Below are positions 44,201 to 47,276 of a stretch of 64,000 nt of DNA, piece after piece. How positions within the stretch are numbered: position 1 is the first letter of the stretch; each line of letters begins with the position of its first letter. The notes under the pieces were generated by a model. It was given only the letters and a program-made list of their open reading frames with translations. It was not told the DNA's origin and did no database searches. The stretch comes from Elusimicrobiota bacterium (GTDB lineage: Bacteria > Elusimicrobiota > Elusimicrobia > 2-02-FULL-39-32): positions 48,707 to 112,706 of the forward strand of contig JACPBF010000009.1 in the NCBI GenBank assembly GCA_016180425.1. The letters are read 5' to 3'. Position numbers and translations under genes: made by a program.

Positions 44201-47177
44201 TAATTTACTTAAAAAACCTAATGCGCAAACTCTTTTTATCTGGATTGCGAAATCTAGTTTCAGCTTATTGCGCTCTTCTCTGATAGAGTTAAAAAAGAGT
44301 TTTAAAAATCTATCGCTTCGTTTTGCGCCAGCAATGTCTTTGCCTGTAGAGGGTCCAATTAAAACAGTTGTGGATGAAGCTAAAAAAGCAGGATATTCTC
44401 CTCAACAGATTAAAAGATTTTTAAAAGTGGAAAATGATTTTGAGTTTGATATTCCAGTCCCTATGGATTCAGGAAGAGTAAAAGTTTTTAAAGGTTACCG
44501 CATTCAACATTTTAGAAATGGCTCGGATCAAATTTTTAAAGGTGGAATACGCTGGAGCGAGTTTGTGAAGAAGATTGGGATCGCTATTCTTGCTATGGAT
44601 ATGACATTAAAAACCGCTCTTTTAGATTTGCCTCTGGGCGGAGCTAAAGGCGGAGTGATGGTGGACACTCGTTTATCCGCTAGGGAAGAAGCGCTCTTAA
44701 TGCGCGGGTATGTCAATGAGCTTTATAAAAGAGAAGCGATTGGTCCAGACATAGATGTTCCTGCAACTGATTATGGAACAAGAACTGAAATGATGTCTTA
44801 TTATCTAGACCAATATATCCGCAATTGGCTATCTCCGAAAAGGCACATGGGGATTTATCCGCAATTATTTAGCGAGCATCCAAATAAATTCGCTTTAAAT
44901 GAGGAATTAGAAGAAGAGATAAAAAATGATCCTACTAAAACTCCTTATTTAGATCGTTTTATTTCTTTTAATTATTATGGCGGATTAGATAAAGAACATG
45001 CTGCAATTTTTGGAGCTGTTACAGGAAAGCATTTAGATAAAGCTGGAATTGAGGGCAGGGAGGATGCTACAGGACGGGGTGTTATTTTAGCTGCTCTTTC
45101 TCTTTTAAATTATTTGAGAACTGCAAAAGGGGTAGAGATTGGCAATAGAGTTGCCATTCAGGGATTTGGCAAGGTTGGCCATCCTACCGCTAAATCTGTT
45201 TTAGCTATTGAAGATAGTAATTTAAAGGTTGTGGCGATTGGAGAGTCTGAAAAAAGAGTGGTTCAAGTAGATGGAAAAGCAGTTGAAAAAAGGATTAAAG
45301 TTGTTGTTTATAAGGAAAAGGGGAGCTTTAACCCTGAGGAGATTGAGGTATTGCATTCCTATAGGTCAACCAATGGAGCCAGTTGGGTGGGAATAGAGCA
45401 GGTTTTAAAGGGGGTAAAGTTTAGAACAGAAGAGGATCCTAATTTTATAAATATTTTAGAGTGGGACGCGGATATTTTAATTCCAGCAGCCATGGAAAAT
45501 GTGATTACAAAGGAGAATGCTCATCGAATTAAAGCAAAACTGATTGTAGAAGGCGCGAATGGTCCAACCACAGAGGATGCGGATAAAATTCTTGCGGAAA
45601 AAGGCGTGTATGTTTTGCCGGATATTTTTGCCAATGCCGGCGGTGTCACAGTCTCTTATTTTGAAATGCTTCAATCTACAGATGAAATGGCTTGGGCAAT
45701 TAAGAAAACCGAGAAAAAATTAAAAGAATATATGGATAAGTCAGCTCAAAGCTTATTTGAAATGTATTCCTCTCAACCCAATATCACTTTAAGACAGGCT
45801 GCCATTCGCTTAGCTTTAAAAAGACGATTAGGTGAACCTGAAGACCCTATACCATTCAATTTTATAAAGAAGTTAAAGGAGTTGTTCGCTAAAAATTCTA
45901 AATTATTTGCCAGAGAATCTAGTCCGTTGCCGGTTTTAAGAAAAGCAGCGATCTCAATGGCGCTTTCAGTCGCGCTCTCTTTCCCTGCTAGTTTTCTATC
46001 TCATTCAATAGCTTCTGGGATTTTACCAGATCAAAAATTTAAGCAATTAACTTTGGATAATCAGAAAATTATAACGCAAAACGTTTCTGCAGAGTCAGGC
46101 GCTCTAATTCGTCCCGCAATCACGAACAATTTTATTGGGGCTCTCATGCCTGTAATTCCCATGGGGCTTACTCAAACTCCGGAGGGACAACTCATGCCTA
46201 TGGCAGAGGTTCGCGGGGGATTACTTTTCAATGCAGAACTGGGTAAAGGATTAAGCAAACTCTCAGCTAAAACCATTATTCAACAAGATATGGACATTCA
46301 AACCGCTTTAATGATCTTAGCCCCTGATTTAAAAAATACGCTTACTATTTTTGCTCACCCTGGAAAATCTTTAGAGAAATCTTCTCAAATTTTGTTTGGC
46401 AGAGCTCGAATTACATGGCTTAATTTAGAGAACAGATTATCTCCTTCTGAACCAGAAGAGCAGGAACTTGAGGTAGTGACTAAGAAAATTAATGAGTTGT
46501 ATGGAGAGACCATGCCTCAAGAAACTCTCGCGCCATTAAAAGAAGGATTCCTCCTTCCTCTAGGAAAAGTTTTTGGAGATTTAGCTCAAAACATAAATCA
46601 GTTCCAGAAGACGAATGTGCTTGCGCTTGATTTTACTTCCTTTGTGGAAGTAGAACCCAACACTGGAAAAGTCACAATCTCCAAACTTTCCCAAGAGATT
46701 ATTCTTGAAGAGATTGAAAAAGTTAAAGAAGATAAAAATGCTTACTTCATTCCTGTATTAAATTTAGCGGAAAAAGGGATTAAAGGAATAAGTAAAGAAG
46801 ATGAGATTGCATTCCTAGCGCAGGCGAGCGAAGCTCTTGGAATTCCTAAACATAGGATTTTGTCAGCTAAGACCCCGCTAGAAGTTAAAGAAAAAATAAA
46901 GGGTCTAGGAGATGTGTCGCTTCAGGTAGTGACCAGCAATCCTAGAAGGTGGGATCATTTAAAAACAATTATTAGTTTAATGATCGGTCTTTTAGAGTCT
47001 GAATCACAAGTGGTGTTTGAAGGAGAAAATACCATCATTGATCTTCTCTTTAAACAAATGGGATCAATGGGTGAAGGCATTGAGCGCATTGGCAATAGAA
47101 TCACCATCCAAGGCAGATCACTCAACCCCTCCCTAGATTTTAAGGAAAGGGTGGTCCTCTTTGCAATCCAAGCTTAA
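23073..47177 (+). CDS. Giant protein C, C-terminal two thirds of the split mega-gene (8034 codons)
   Basis: The formal start at 23073 has no ribosome site and its first ~14 codons are out-of-frame repeat DNA; real coding begins by read-in from the preceding frames near 23117. In order (residues of this frame): T-x-x-L repeats (to ~225), membrane segments (~345-420, ~550-670), HEAT-like repeats (~690-945), polytopic glycosyltransferase-like module (~1040-2190), Gly-rich linker (~2205-2295), hydrophobic segment and Pro/Thr linker, long unrecognised helical regions (~2350-4430) with Ser/Pro/Thr linkers near 2910, 4040 and 4500-4610, a beta-sandwich-like stretch (~4615-4790), and membrane/HExxH module (~4800-5000). 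An internal signal-like segment (S-S-A-L-A-Q-T) follows, then a helical carbohydrate-enzyme-like region (~5075-6190), a Pro-rich linker, an unrecognised region, a GDH-type domain (~7090-7590) and the C-terminal domain. Joined with the two upstream frames it would be about 11,650 residues. Confidence 0.8.
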   Translation: MPQFLKGLADYNLYRLQPLQETEPVRVAGTSRLQRVGEARAIPKASLTGKLVLSITRVLVSPFVEREMVRAAKTAILRIASHETEVPQPAKTSVLKPVVEREVAAAAKTGVLSLFGTSKLNLMQTEKVRAGPTGRLEAVPDQRVTAQGTIPLERFRGARPNISDRTSYLAFDRTGRLSPTRIEPVRQFPRGTVNLSQNRQNTGRLDLPAVEKIKSASPTALLIPVQEPEINLLGRMVQIGLKLVKGLLNIQEEEKTKTLDLDWNFRDEGIRQELEILRAEGGKHFEEALRQIAKEKGIENRAKVSAKGSPLARNILPQANKPTRPGTINQRTIKGEAAKIGSSVIKVGVVLLLVGTLILLPDFYSRAWSVPLTTLTPMLAADPTLEFAYSLFSVLGVAAILFIIGIGAIRLNALRASSPSTRVVIVPKVTKIINKKPEAVEPENIEAQVRFNSTNSLYEIEVRRWIEELVGGIAPNETLKTLHDKADGVIADSTLIVQDAATRGEVDPIHEGKIKDAGVLKQILDRERLRISVDQLLRSSRLPPFLLNNHFIYSTLHGLVLHIYEPLFALLVFLKITRAATMGIGIFFVSIFAASAAFAFPAGFLPFNLQTPMADSQTFSWSQITLMLSDLIDMQVISNLFWGYIFIAILGVAAVSLIIGSSVKIVRDVRTSRNVWNETDLGEIQKVFYGKYWLSRIVRGSAIDKVVELCNADEAIREEGKKILIKLLINDRFTNVHRKLEQVLEKELGVERKQIIESYWELLKSNEPEVRRNAVKRLVKLGANSDLMALGFLNVAAAGVRVERYVREEALVTLRKYSKVRPETKEKVARDLVELSKDTSLLDLILETLTYFRTPNTDTLVKRQLGLFLGDSRSYIRSKAVTASAQYQDPNTFELASKALKDPDSLVKISAIDVLISLKDTRAVQVLINALEEETRALKAERTRVSKNLKEMYRMKIAEALAYFSGDLSLEPERSLSALRSHLPYIPGSTERLVSQGYDEARNETVEKSEVSISPEIDKFNWAIKHIEQSRAQKRSGPALPFSLGGHFLAGALWYLIALWNLHSFTGTPLFFLPILPSPIALVLLIFSSFASFFYFFRAIRTSERLKKLHPLYYFFSVMAIVGILYMILGFWFIPLGFDNILMQTISTGFMQFFVSWIVNPMVYGINTVLSFFHLGARIDLIDLSTKGSTKVIWAFIIGVVGTILTFTPVKILADVQFARFRALEFQKTTDESYGVENPQGTNRTDYFDDTDPLVAKLRDDTTYLDPATGLPYPGPRRTFIRELYWTWRYAVLPLLYIFLQIMISLTLTFLITYTISTKIPIGDFSSWIFLVLQTVPLPLVNLTPARLITGFIVRALSPTPKIPSEEIEEDFENNGIPDTDRALALTTVRVEPFLDKDGNLDETVTMATIEEQLKWWFESFKNNYDPNGNITFVYMSCGIDPVNDPNNPKNIRRRVTELEIKAFQRYVGHGGELDTILTAEGLNQDQIDAYRRNFVFAKRWSTIGKKLFAYHDMHLVAMGETRAKTYTNPTLWGPKNRFSRNPDEPLYLGLDDLDANGHLLNEFTEDRPHTYQMYQEIRQIMQNEGLIGRDRFGELVGVQMIHDSYSNPNKNKFKHVVLYDGANYSREGELRRIIAKSAFLDRFKKDTALQERYWKLYPSLNESAMVMPQLRIHSIASWYHYMSAQARRILIWTLEDFQTAFGRTGDFGKEAHLLALYTKRVIVDGRPIPNYLSHDTFEARRAKPFFDAMAEIMEDIPPSLIASLYQKKRWGSGDFRLSYDFFTRGSIQEKWIAGQALFSHYQVMAFGFWLFIRILGTALGILPVELPWIAEGIFVFSIFSNIIISKFYLIIIENGLKGILGTLILTLFSRRDPANPRRTIPLSARIFGMVALAATVTLSYLFSLALPITIGAIFLILLVTSIFAGTFRIVWRNTVDAGKNFVIGIMELALANIYLMDIILLPWITLISYVEDITGKAAIWIPQIKMDMFYDDSVSLYQNAGHRFGQDEQGRGGFPFFIFIFLLGIAIPLILGLHFPNADLIKRAFPIFAAHIIGSALGVYLSAQRPNFWTGFWQGAIAFVTWLPLATFFSPNSVWFSISLGIGIVSFLANLIGGNHWIIRNLTNSTVDTRAPSPVRASIWEHLFVFGLGIYLTWAGLYGINHYQMWGERASSSSLISLFLLIVGLGLMAFSIWDATVRRPPSSGTGTGGGAGGGAAGGAGGGAAGGAGGGAAGGAGGAGGGAGGGAPGGGAPGAGGAGGGGAGGAGGGGGAGGAGGGGAGGAGGAGGAGGGIIIIPGHVAPPGGGRQVAIIRVTSAILALTMFGSVLAKSAIALPTPVPTPITTPSPTPNVFRRAIQNILVAYGKAQKNVTGAGVLEEEQKYHLDQVQRRMLTRADLYTRNRDDLISLIAMVDALHSPILLIRDGPKGEKIDKLKGLPAKILTELEQLEPLEEFPVTYPLPLNQQFTGTEPKRENVMRMAESYPEEISILANHRERALMMREAGRDSQKNAFFNTVYQSIIGAFQFIGGYLSRIQTLWHVPDVVKYREYPFILSFVELPEMARIRMLADARDTTGKTQEETMRIEYWDKINRNWNKVKAAQDMLDTKQFENLAVGTKGTLEEWGEEPSAENVQTFLEFSNNLEQELSQNLSKLPVSRFRDPYSRALKTARDVSAIPLIILRKIPYVPSVRVQGAMETAEQAATIASPFLYAIDIDKERAYVNRLTGYALKNHMSVQDVIRMLGLDYANSFWDSAEFKGDAIAQVYQNRIKLRKVEEFQVGLEANLWDQENKFRNEEQLERLQTQNFVADQIFSSAFTEPATLEEKRIILQIVEPALQEILNPEIVQGGKADQMRNLVQQLRVMGVDLQAIAQGDPSERNLYANLWVQVNATRIARLARVMAQNGLSTTASATPSVTATPSPLPATPSLTATPSSTVTSSSIASPVKDERQRELLIKVAARRFPSYNSATPQIQLAYQWYVLIDHFETFREMREGNNQFYLDMKAKGKDSLLPGLKWIPEIPESELTDSLLYSFQTENNLGQLGQGYVAGYLSHAAHISGRRTTVKNGQRISGLQKFRSDIPLHFNLLDSSSKLPAPPLVEKFANERYFKRTGIILTNPIERRKIAWNEIVQRTRFLQHNKYKVTPTQLARVWERALQTVIARWKDYPIEAEGTVESFVNRVFQRMDKDGFLHENSKVSNQELDRGINEVFKEYEDQLDMSKRTQKVAVNESYIEIINRRYEIEADPLLRTTVLNETIRRRNGLDARARLLQGLEINEIHYFSNPNRNGPWSLSVLWVDTHRHLSKSYPNLFWDGEGLVDFPLLYGMVENNGTTRGKFDLSRKLIGHELQPGEEELDLDKLLGAIKTTIYKDFHLVYSISNLLAKQGWLDSWTEIVKKGIRIERAKENKVRINEFLTPREQAIFSFVNLMNKRIEEKNGSPVKNPRTRAQNGLNGLSSLIIGDTNEELSIQASNAGRRISLEQIESHILSLINNKHDFRRQALELLSEGVQMYSAMMQESVANNSYKGKPLPFHKSGIMDSNLILFRRVLPGWSLEKFIKNFRPIWREADLIHRKIYRPNGIRLPETYVELINKESEFELKKILAKSRGIRDPNQIPDWEVRERDSYMREIKAILALAISSYDAKIKHPGKEKEIHPVTLANKILAYKNEGPTLYSNIPWHIRGIPESFAVNYYFHPSVWSVAPLIYLKDVNEQLAHISLGDIPREIQDEIKEKIRFKTGQVPEDEAVRFQAVQDGVFICKEYSTMPMNIDPLRDPLLVTTIQEQTIPLTKDNIIKVLQLRNEVENLKLPNGQPKYPFLHLDDEGKPDYWAAIAFLHNMTIAELEQRFFVHMQATYEEAKATFSRAELDLFKNKNKENTKIIVKAHAKKYGLDESQLVEPEIQDDDIIVETLIYHIRRTEVVVDRTNAQRNPGEPLVDKDRFIPVHLKEFFRMLKIMKDHALDGHRQSIFEEELSRQPTAVKKLEFVKKRRGKLEAQVVMLQNLKSVVYTEKRKAEAMPNLPENIKILGSLEPFLPATDSLTASASHLPTPTPTPLASGSGLSAAGSSSMGVPSSPSAVPLASISLAPAAASGGASFSAVPSLPLTPSASAGPEPFDNFIQIFLKRTDQVRKMPKFVRFIQEVESYDAYAASGLEFWLAILQTIKNIPPDKYEAVSNLLQEIKQEYLTIQHGFEPSPGNQLREAILTVADYQITNMLESLQTAEEKEDRARAKQSRIEARRREMVNQWQINDLLVDAYKLLYNAELDQDDWRVERFLTTYLKDYLRDKQTGTYKKDDYVQWMEWMIQNSGLGFEESTKPDAIRIQIKPGKHENRYQKVKKAYALLIADLEKRIELMEKKRKALGELPEKIQVELESDRELLATYQEQQTILYQQVEGAARGLVARAKKIKQIAAKATQGQLNLWWLWLAGIAGIVGVCLGIVGIAALIVSLSAGAITALAGTIIATIFFGFIGTGVWINWGGISQIPFVKNILQQVHPSVPIPPSTPSVAPSPTGTLTPSGSATSSLSPSPAPGALATVSPTPLVSPTPAVTVTPSPAPTPTPAPGSTPAPSRTPTPAHAPTPGAVPAPSVLPSIYIPRPAPAFVPRPRTTFEGLKVAALDIEEGLFLLAQSQRVYSSGNLIDQIPFIPYGGISAYQRPGTLFIEPSLKGHVSGKISPQDIEKKSQLYITFITDSDMPSDIYLELKSQGRPLVGKIRRNVRKVIVPIPRSNKKEVRVQIDLREHLAIIDDLIPWAYGFLTQKKVQRNIADEIVFSEATSNIWIQEISFEEPVSPVSNQASILASAASFSAASLGFIIQLTFLINFGWNGVINISSVILVSLVLSSLIFSKEKRKDIGFMVFEGVLKSLLILHPLVGFILMGIQARKIEQALSKANKERDGPNKNMLEALQKRLERELDVELVDEGRSAEEIAYVKSRDPIEIAEKKIHVDLLALSYLPKYLQKSILRDHEAAHFRTSSEVQAYANQILNSLTLFFDFKKLSSQIKDSQSSDVPYTPFLFYKKRAKVLIPILMMQLFSIFTAIPFVGSSALAQTDPNSQQQQTQSQIPNVRVVPNNLQDFQGYSAIYGPFLNQGLYEEILNDVWEKELGDPPRFFELDSSNPKVKGWVRKWLKEGSLDKSEVYKGPTEFRLLIWEQIDPVSKSLKRYAMILPKYRQINTNGQVLAWWGRAGNSFDFGVGNAKTFGDILLPKEHKDILTESFAKLPDFLKNDHIAKSLSLEAGDEVIPLLRITQQGGSNPQDLEAVYKLTNLPYNMHEHKGLLPGIPVSFLRYSFFDKKQKDNEEVKPLNTPLKLSVGMVPIEGQSWQKIEEFETDGYKVIICYDEKSAYFQAFPKTMNPKSFTGDVSSDLVRSQDVHLFDPVVAVGKNMEKWLNQFKWNVGSIKPLFGVAVNKEGAGMIFSNVSKGTIFSGQVKISDKTKEEITQHLSKAQGFLKTYDDAMLALKKGDVMTYSKFLVKVVMQTHQSKIDPRTLTEGPYADWMNIENVKHWFANQWFGSDIGDWLSAINEYYIATVEQGQPDQEALKAILVLSDWVHKEGLTKSGGVYMKKGFAMMLVPEYDKNTGRIDVFIDNSLISICFNHVRIIIRRGYERIPGVTWGAFETEIEYWNKEFKNFNKGKKEAVDEGQYHFSIDMNTVPEFFKIFQDSFLVARDWNRVGGNVLIKDFVGVNRGAPVARIYNEVHNTGPEPFKLKKIIMNIADYLHLSDSRNDMKKAQYGMSPDYKQISLPIGFYMEGSPVFYGHEYDQFPKGQWKDFTDEYLKLKKQGKAPRYMVLYGFDRTVIYRIPEEFKEGDRIRLYNSDPARTNHKGWEKAQIEFQTNKVLNPGEKVKSPEIESYVIWSSLASKNTNLYPDELEYLAPKWVQDVIGDVKSFLSIETDYAGAGQITGLIKTAKTMKKIGNTEKYLQNRADALKGVDFSLKHWKLLSENTNLMPSFGIMRYYGYLGYLADWAYEETGDQKYLDDLIALGDDILALQIRNPSLPNYGAFLINKPSEEAGANNLDDQGIKLWLLKIVYDRTGDKRYKEAAELFINKWVQVHPLNYQFWGITKYFDLAPPEEQITLPDGRKFDGKKLPKKGYRMVSEDHQVGPYGNAILGFGLAQWRGEIPRVSELLKAAMRYHTGRYRMHMLGIGGMRRHVYPYVDQPDTNVENQAAFLNFLMSLHKQETQKPAKVGTKPLPRPFVTPKPKLSPSPMVTPAPHIVLTPKPIGSPRASIAPIARTVPIQASPKPSPSLRPTPRPTPGVAPAPSLKAVKGFSIVLSEVNKELAGSFYPAELSLKVDAQRYADYLWGNMIWNNYLREPVWNNALLGTQGQIEKLSAPKTEDAAPSEDAAAEEPSDEPTMLGFKITFSEANDGTQSFNISNPFNFFQPRAQATKSAGLDHLKLFDLPVNPRLTYITDSYILPPFIPAESITLAKILMFGNQYPFYSLAAPTVADALEAAHAYAGTDRSTLDVVYRRNEISKMWDAEFALYETTDLERKKGMSSVRDRYARLHIGINEMTYIRGDEINRKNVKDSLEFWDRRDFITELYPDFPTGNDSFLPSRLGWITPAEQLGGDIAFYLQPILGFFGIDLVEKVGFNPKAVLGDLDTSLGLLDASAFSKRTRIIYPMNDMLKAGVEAKDKEAWRKYLDKKGFGYVSWIFKNIKAKRLNSGDMLFDSVLNNEMWNVMNKDHQANLGPLFIDKPRTGTDVINTIDEDSTGVLIKRAQSQYLWAIKKWAELGNKGLPPYEFAYRVGTERDQALKDRLEIEKDFPTVPLRVLKEKIKDNKSKEKPENKKGPDIDPRTIGLGIPETIALPFKLGDNRLAVEVSYLIAGIGITAFVFGLLGLLGITQLPLYPVIEATISGFGLILGGLGFVSARIYGRSYHQIRLMKILFTRYEARRFTSRLNTLDKDKSEAIILNRILQLGAGSNVTVSVDSALGHWENVPEATVNDQKLNVAPWLAWIFSLNNERAFDKFYEKLSEADKKYFADKKYFWDYVSFKKLRENIIEQIIDRHELIRLKINAGSYPLLNRFPVIHNLLKKPNAQTLFIWIAKSSFSLLRSSLIELKKSFKNLSLRFAPAMSLPVEGPIKTVVDEAKKAGYSPQQIKRFLKVENDFEFDIPVPMDSGRVKVFKGYRIQHFRNGSDQIFKGGIRWSEFVKKIGIAILAMDMTLKTALLDLPLGGAKGGVMVDTRLSAREEALLMRGYVNELYKREAIGPDIDVPATDYGTRTEMMSYYLDQYIRNWLSPKRHMGIYPQLFSEHPNKFALNEELEEEIKNDPTKTPYLDRFISFNYYGGLDKEHAAIFGAVTGKHLDKAGIEGREDATGRGVILAALSLLNYLRTAKGVEIGNRVAIQGFGKVGHPTAKSVLAIEDSNLKVVAIGESEKRVVQVDGKAVEKRIKVVVYKEKGSFNPEEIEVLHSYRSTNGASWVGIEQVLKGVKFRTEEDPNFINILEWDADILIPAAMENVITKENAHRIKAKLIVEGANGPTTEDADKILAEKGVYVLPDIFANAGGVTVSYFEMLQSTDEMAWAIKKTEKKLKEYMDKSAQSLFEMYSSQPNITLRQAAIRLALKRRLGEPEDPIPFNFIKKLKELFAKNSKLFARESSPLPVLRKAAISMALSVALSFPASFLSHSIASGILPDQKFKQLTLDNQKIITQNVSAESGALIRPAITNNFIGALMPVIPMGLTQTPEGQLMPMAEVRGGLLFNAELGKGLSKLSAKTIIQQDMDIQTALMILAPDLKNTLTIFAHPGKSLEKSSQILFGRARITWLNLENRLSPSEPEEQELEVVTKKINELYGETMPQETLAPLKEGFLLPLGKVFGDLAQNINQFQKTNVLALDFTSFVEVEPNTGKVTISKLSQEIILEEIEKVKEDKNAYFIPVLNLAEKGIKGISKEDEIAFLAQASEALGIPKHRILSAKTPLEVKEKIKGLGDVSLQVVTSNPRRWDHLKTIISLMIGLLESESQVVFEGENTIIDLLFKQMGSMGEGIERIGNRITIQGRSLNPSLDFKERVVLFAIQA
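23100..23131 (+). repeat. 16-bp perfect tandem duplication causing a frame change
   Basis: GATTACAACCTTTACA occurs twice back to back (23100-23115, 23116-23131). The parallel repeat block near 22110 has instead an in-frame 9-bp duplication (CCTTTACAA twice). Sixteen is not a multiple of three, so this shifts the frame by +1 between the 798-codon and 8034-codon frames. Confidence 0.85.
25130..25910 (+). other. HEAT-like helical repeat region in giant protein C
   Basis: Residues ~690-945 contain repeated helix pairs with V-R-R-N-A-V-K-R-L-V-K-L-G, V-R-E-E-A-L-V-T-L-R-K, I-R-S-K-A-V-T-A-S-A and V-K-I-S-A-I-D-V-L-I-S-L-K-D-T-R-A-V motifs typical of HEAT/PBS-lyase-like repeats, which serve as protein-binding scaffolds. 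Confidence 0.65.
26190..29640 (+). other. Polytopic glycosyltransferase-like module in giant protein C
   Basis: Membrane segments (~26200-27130) precede a soluble region (~27180-28450) and a second set of about ten hydrophobic segments (~28480-29640). The soluble part has L-G-L-D-D-L-D (27719-27739), L-S-H-D1736 and, about 40 residues on, K-R-W-G-S-G-D1775-F-R-L-S. The L-S-H-D and R-W-x-x-G-D/N pair with flanking membrane helices is the layout of processive glucan synthases such as OpgH (GT2) and cyclic beta-1,2-glucan synthase (GT84). Substrate and activity cannot be inferred; an S-x-G between W and D is atypical. Confidence 0.5.
29683..29955 (+). repeat. Gly/Ala-rich linker with 24-bp tandem repeats
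   Basis: Encodes ~90 residues of almost only Gly and Ala plus a few Pro. At 29700-29790 the DNA repeats GGCGCAGGTGGTGGTGCGG with period 24, about three times. It separates the glycosyltransferase-like module from a hydrophobic segment (V-T-S-A-I-L-A-L-T-M-F) and a Pro/Thr linker. GC-rich against an AT-rich background; long open frames on the opposite strand here are a compositional artefact. Confidence 0.85.
37460..38060 (+). other. Membrane-anchored HExxH module in giant protein C
   Basis: Three hydrophobic segments, then K-A-N-K-E-R-D-G-P and Y-L-P-K-Y-L-Q-K-S-I-L-R-D-H4969-E-A-A-H4973, a zinc-peptidase-type HExxH. A paralogous module with the same order and H2290-E-L-L-H2294 lies in giant D near 53530-54240. 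The conserved Y-L-P-x-Y-L-Q-K-S-I-L-R-D-H-E context suggests a dedicated family; a downstream third zinc ligand is not certain. Confidence 0.55.
38290..41640 (+). other. Beta-domain plus helical-toroid region resembling carbohydrate-active enzymes (tentative)
   Basis: Residues ~5075-6190. The first ~800 residues are rich in W/Y-containing strands and segments such as V-F-I-D-N and G-F-Y-M-E-G-S-P-V-F-Y-G-H. The last ~270 have helix pairs (L-A-D-W-A-Y-E-E-T-G-D-Q-K-Y-L-D-D-L; L-K-I-V-Y-D-R-T-G-D-K-R-Y-K-E-A-A) spaced as in alpha/alpha-toroid glycosidases and lyases. This order occurs in GH94/GH15-like and polysaccharide-lyase families, but I cannot identify catalytic residues. Confidence 0.35.
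44340..45830 (+). other. Complete glutamate (Glu/Leu/Phe/Val) dehydrogenase domain inside giant protein C
   Basis: Residues ~7090-7590. N-terminal catalytic domain: K-G-Y-R-I-Q-H, K-G-G-I-R-W, M-T-L-K-T-A-L, the substrate loop L-P-L-G-G-A-K7192-G-G-V, and P-A-T-D7233-Y-G-T. Cofactor domain: Rossmann G7364-F-G-K-V-G, then V-E-G-A-N-G-P-T-T, A-D-K-I-L, and P-D-I-F-A-N-A-G-G-V-T-V-S-Y-F-E. All catalytic landmarks of GDH are present. About 50 extra residues are inserted between the catalytic aspartate and the E-D-A-T-G-R-G helix compared with ordinary GDH. GDH normally is a soluble hexameric cytosolic enzyme of ~420-450 residues, so covalent inclusion in a giant exported-type protein is unusual. 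Confidence 0.9.
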
Positions 47178-47233
47178 TTACTCTTTTAATCTAAATAAAA
47201 TTAATGGAAAGTTTTATTTTTTGTTTCCTTTTA

Positions 47234-47247
47234 TGAAAACGTTTACA
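47234..47247 (+). promoter_or_regulatory. LacI/CcpA-like operator upstream of giant gene D
   Basis: TGAAAACGTTTACA fits the catabolite-responsive consensus TGWAANCGNTNWCA at every position. Its reverse complement differs by one base from the site at 60384-60397. It lies 30 nt before the start at 47277, in the 99-nt gap after the mega-gene, where no Pho-box-like array is visible. Confidence 0.5.
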
Positions 47248-47276
47248 CAAGTTGGAGAATTTTAGAGCAACTAAAA

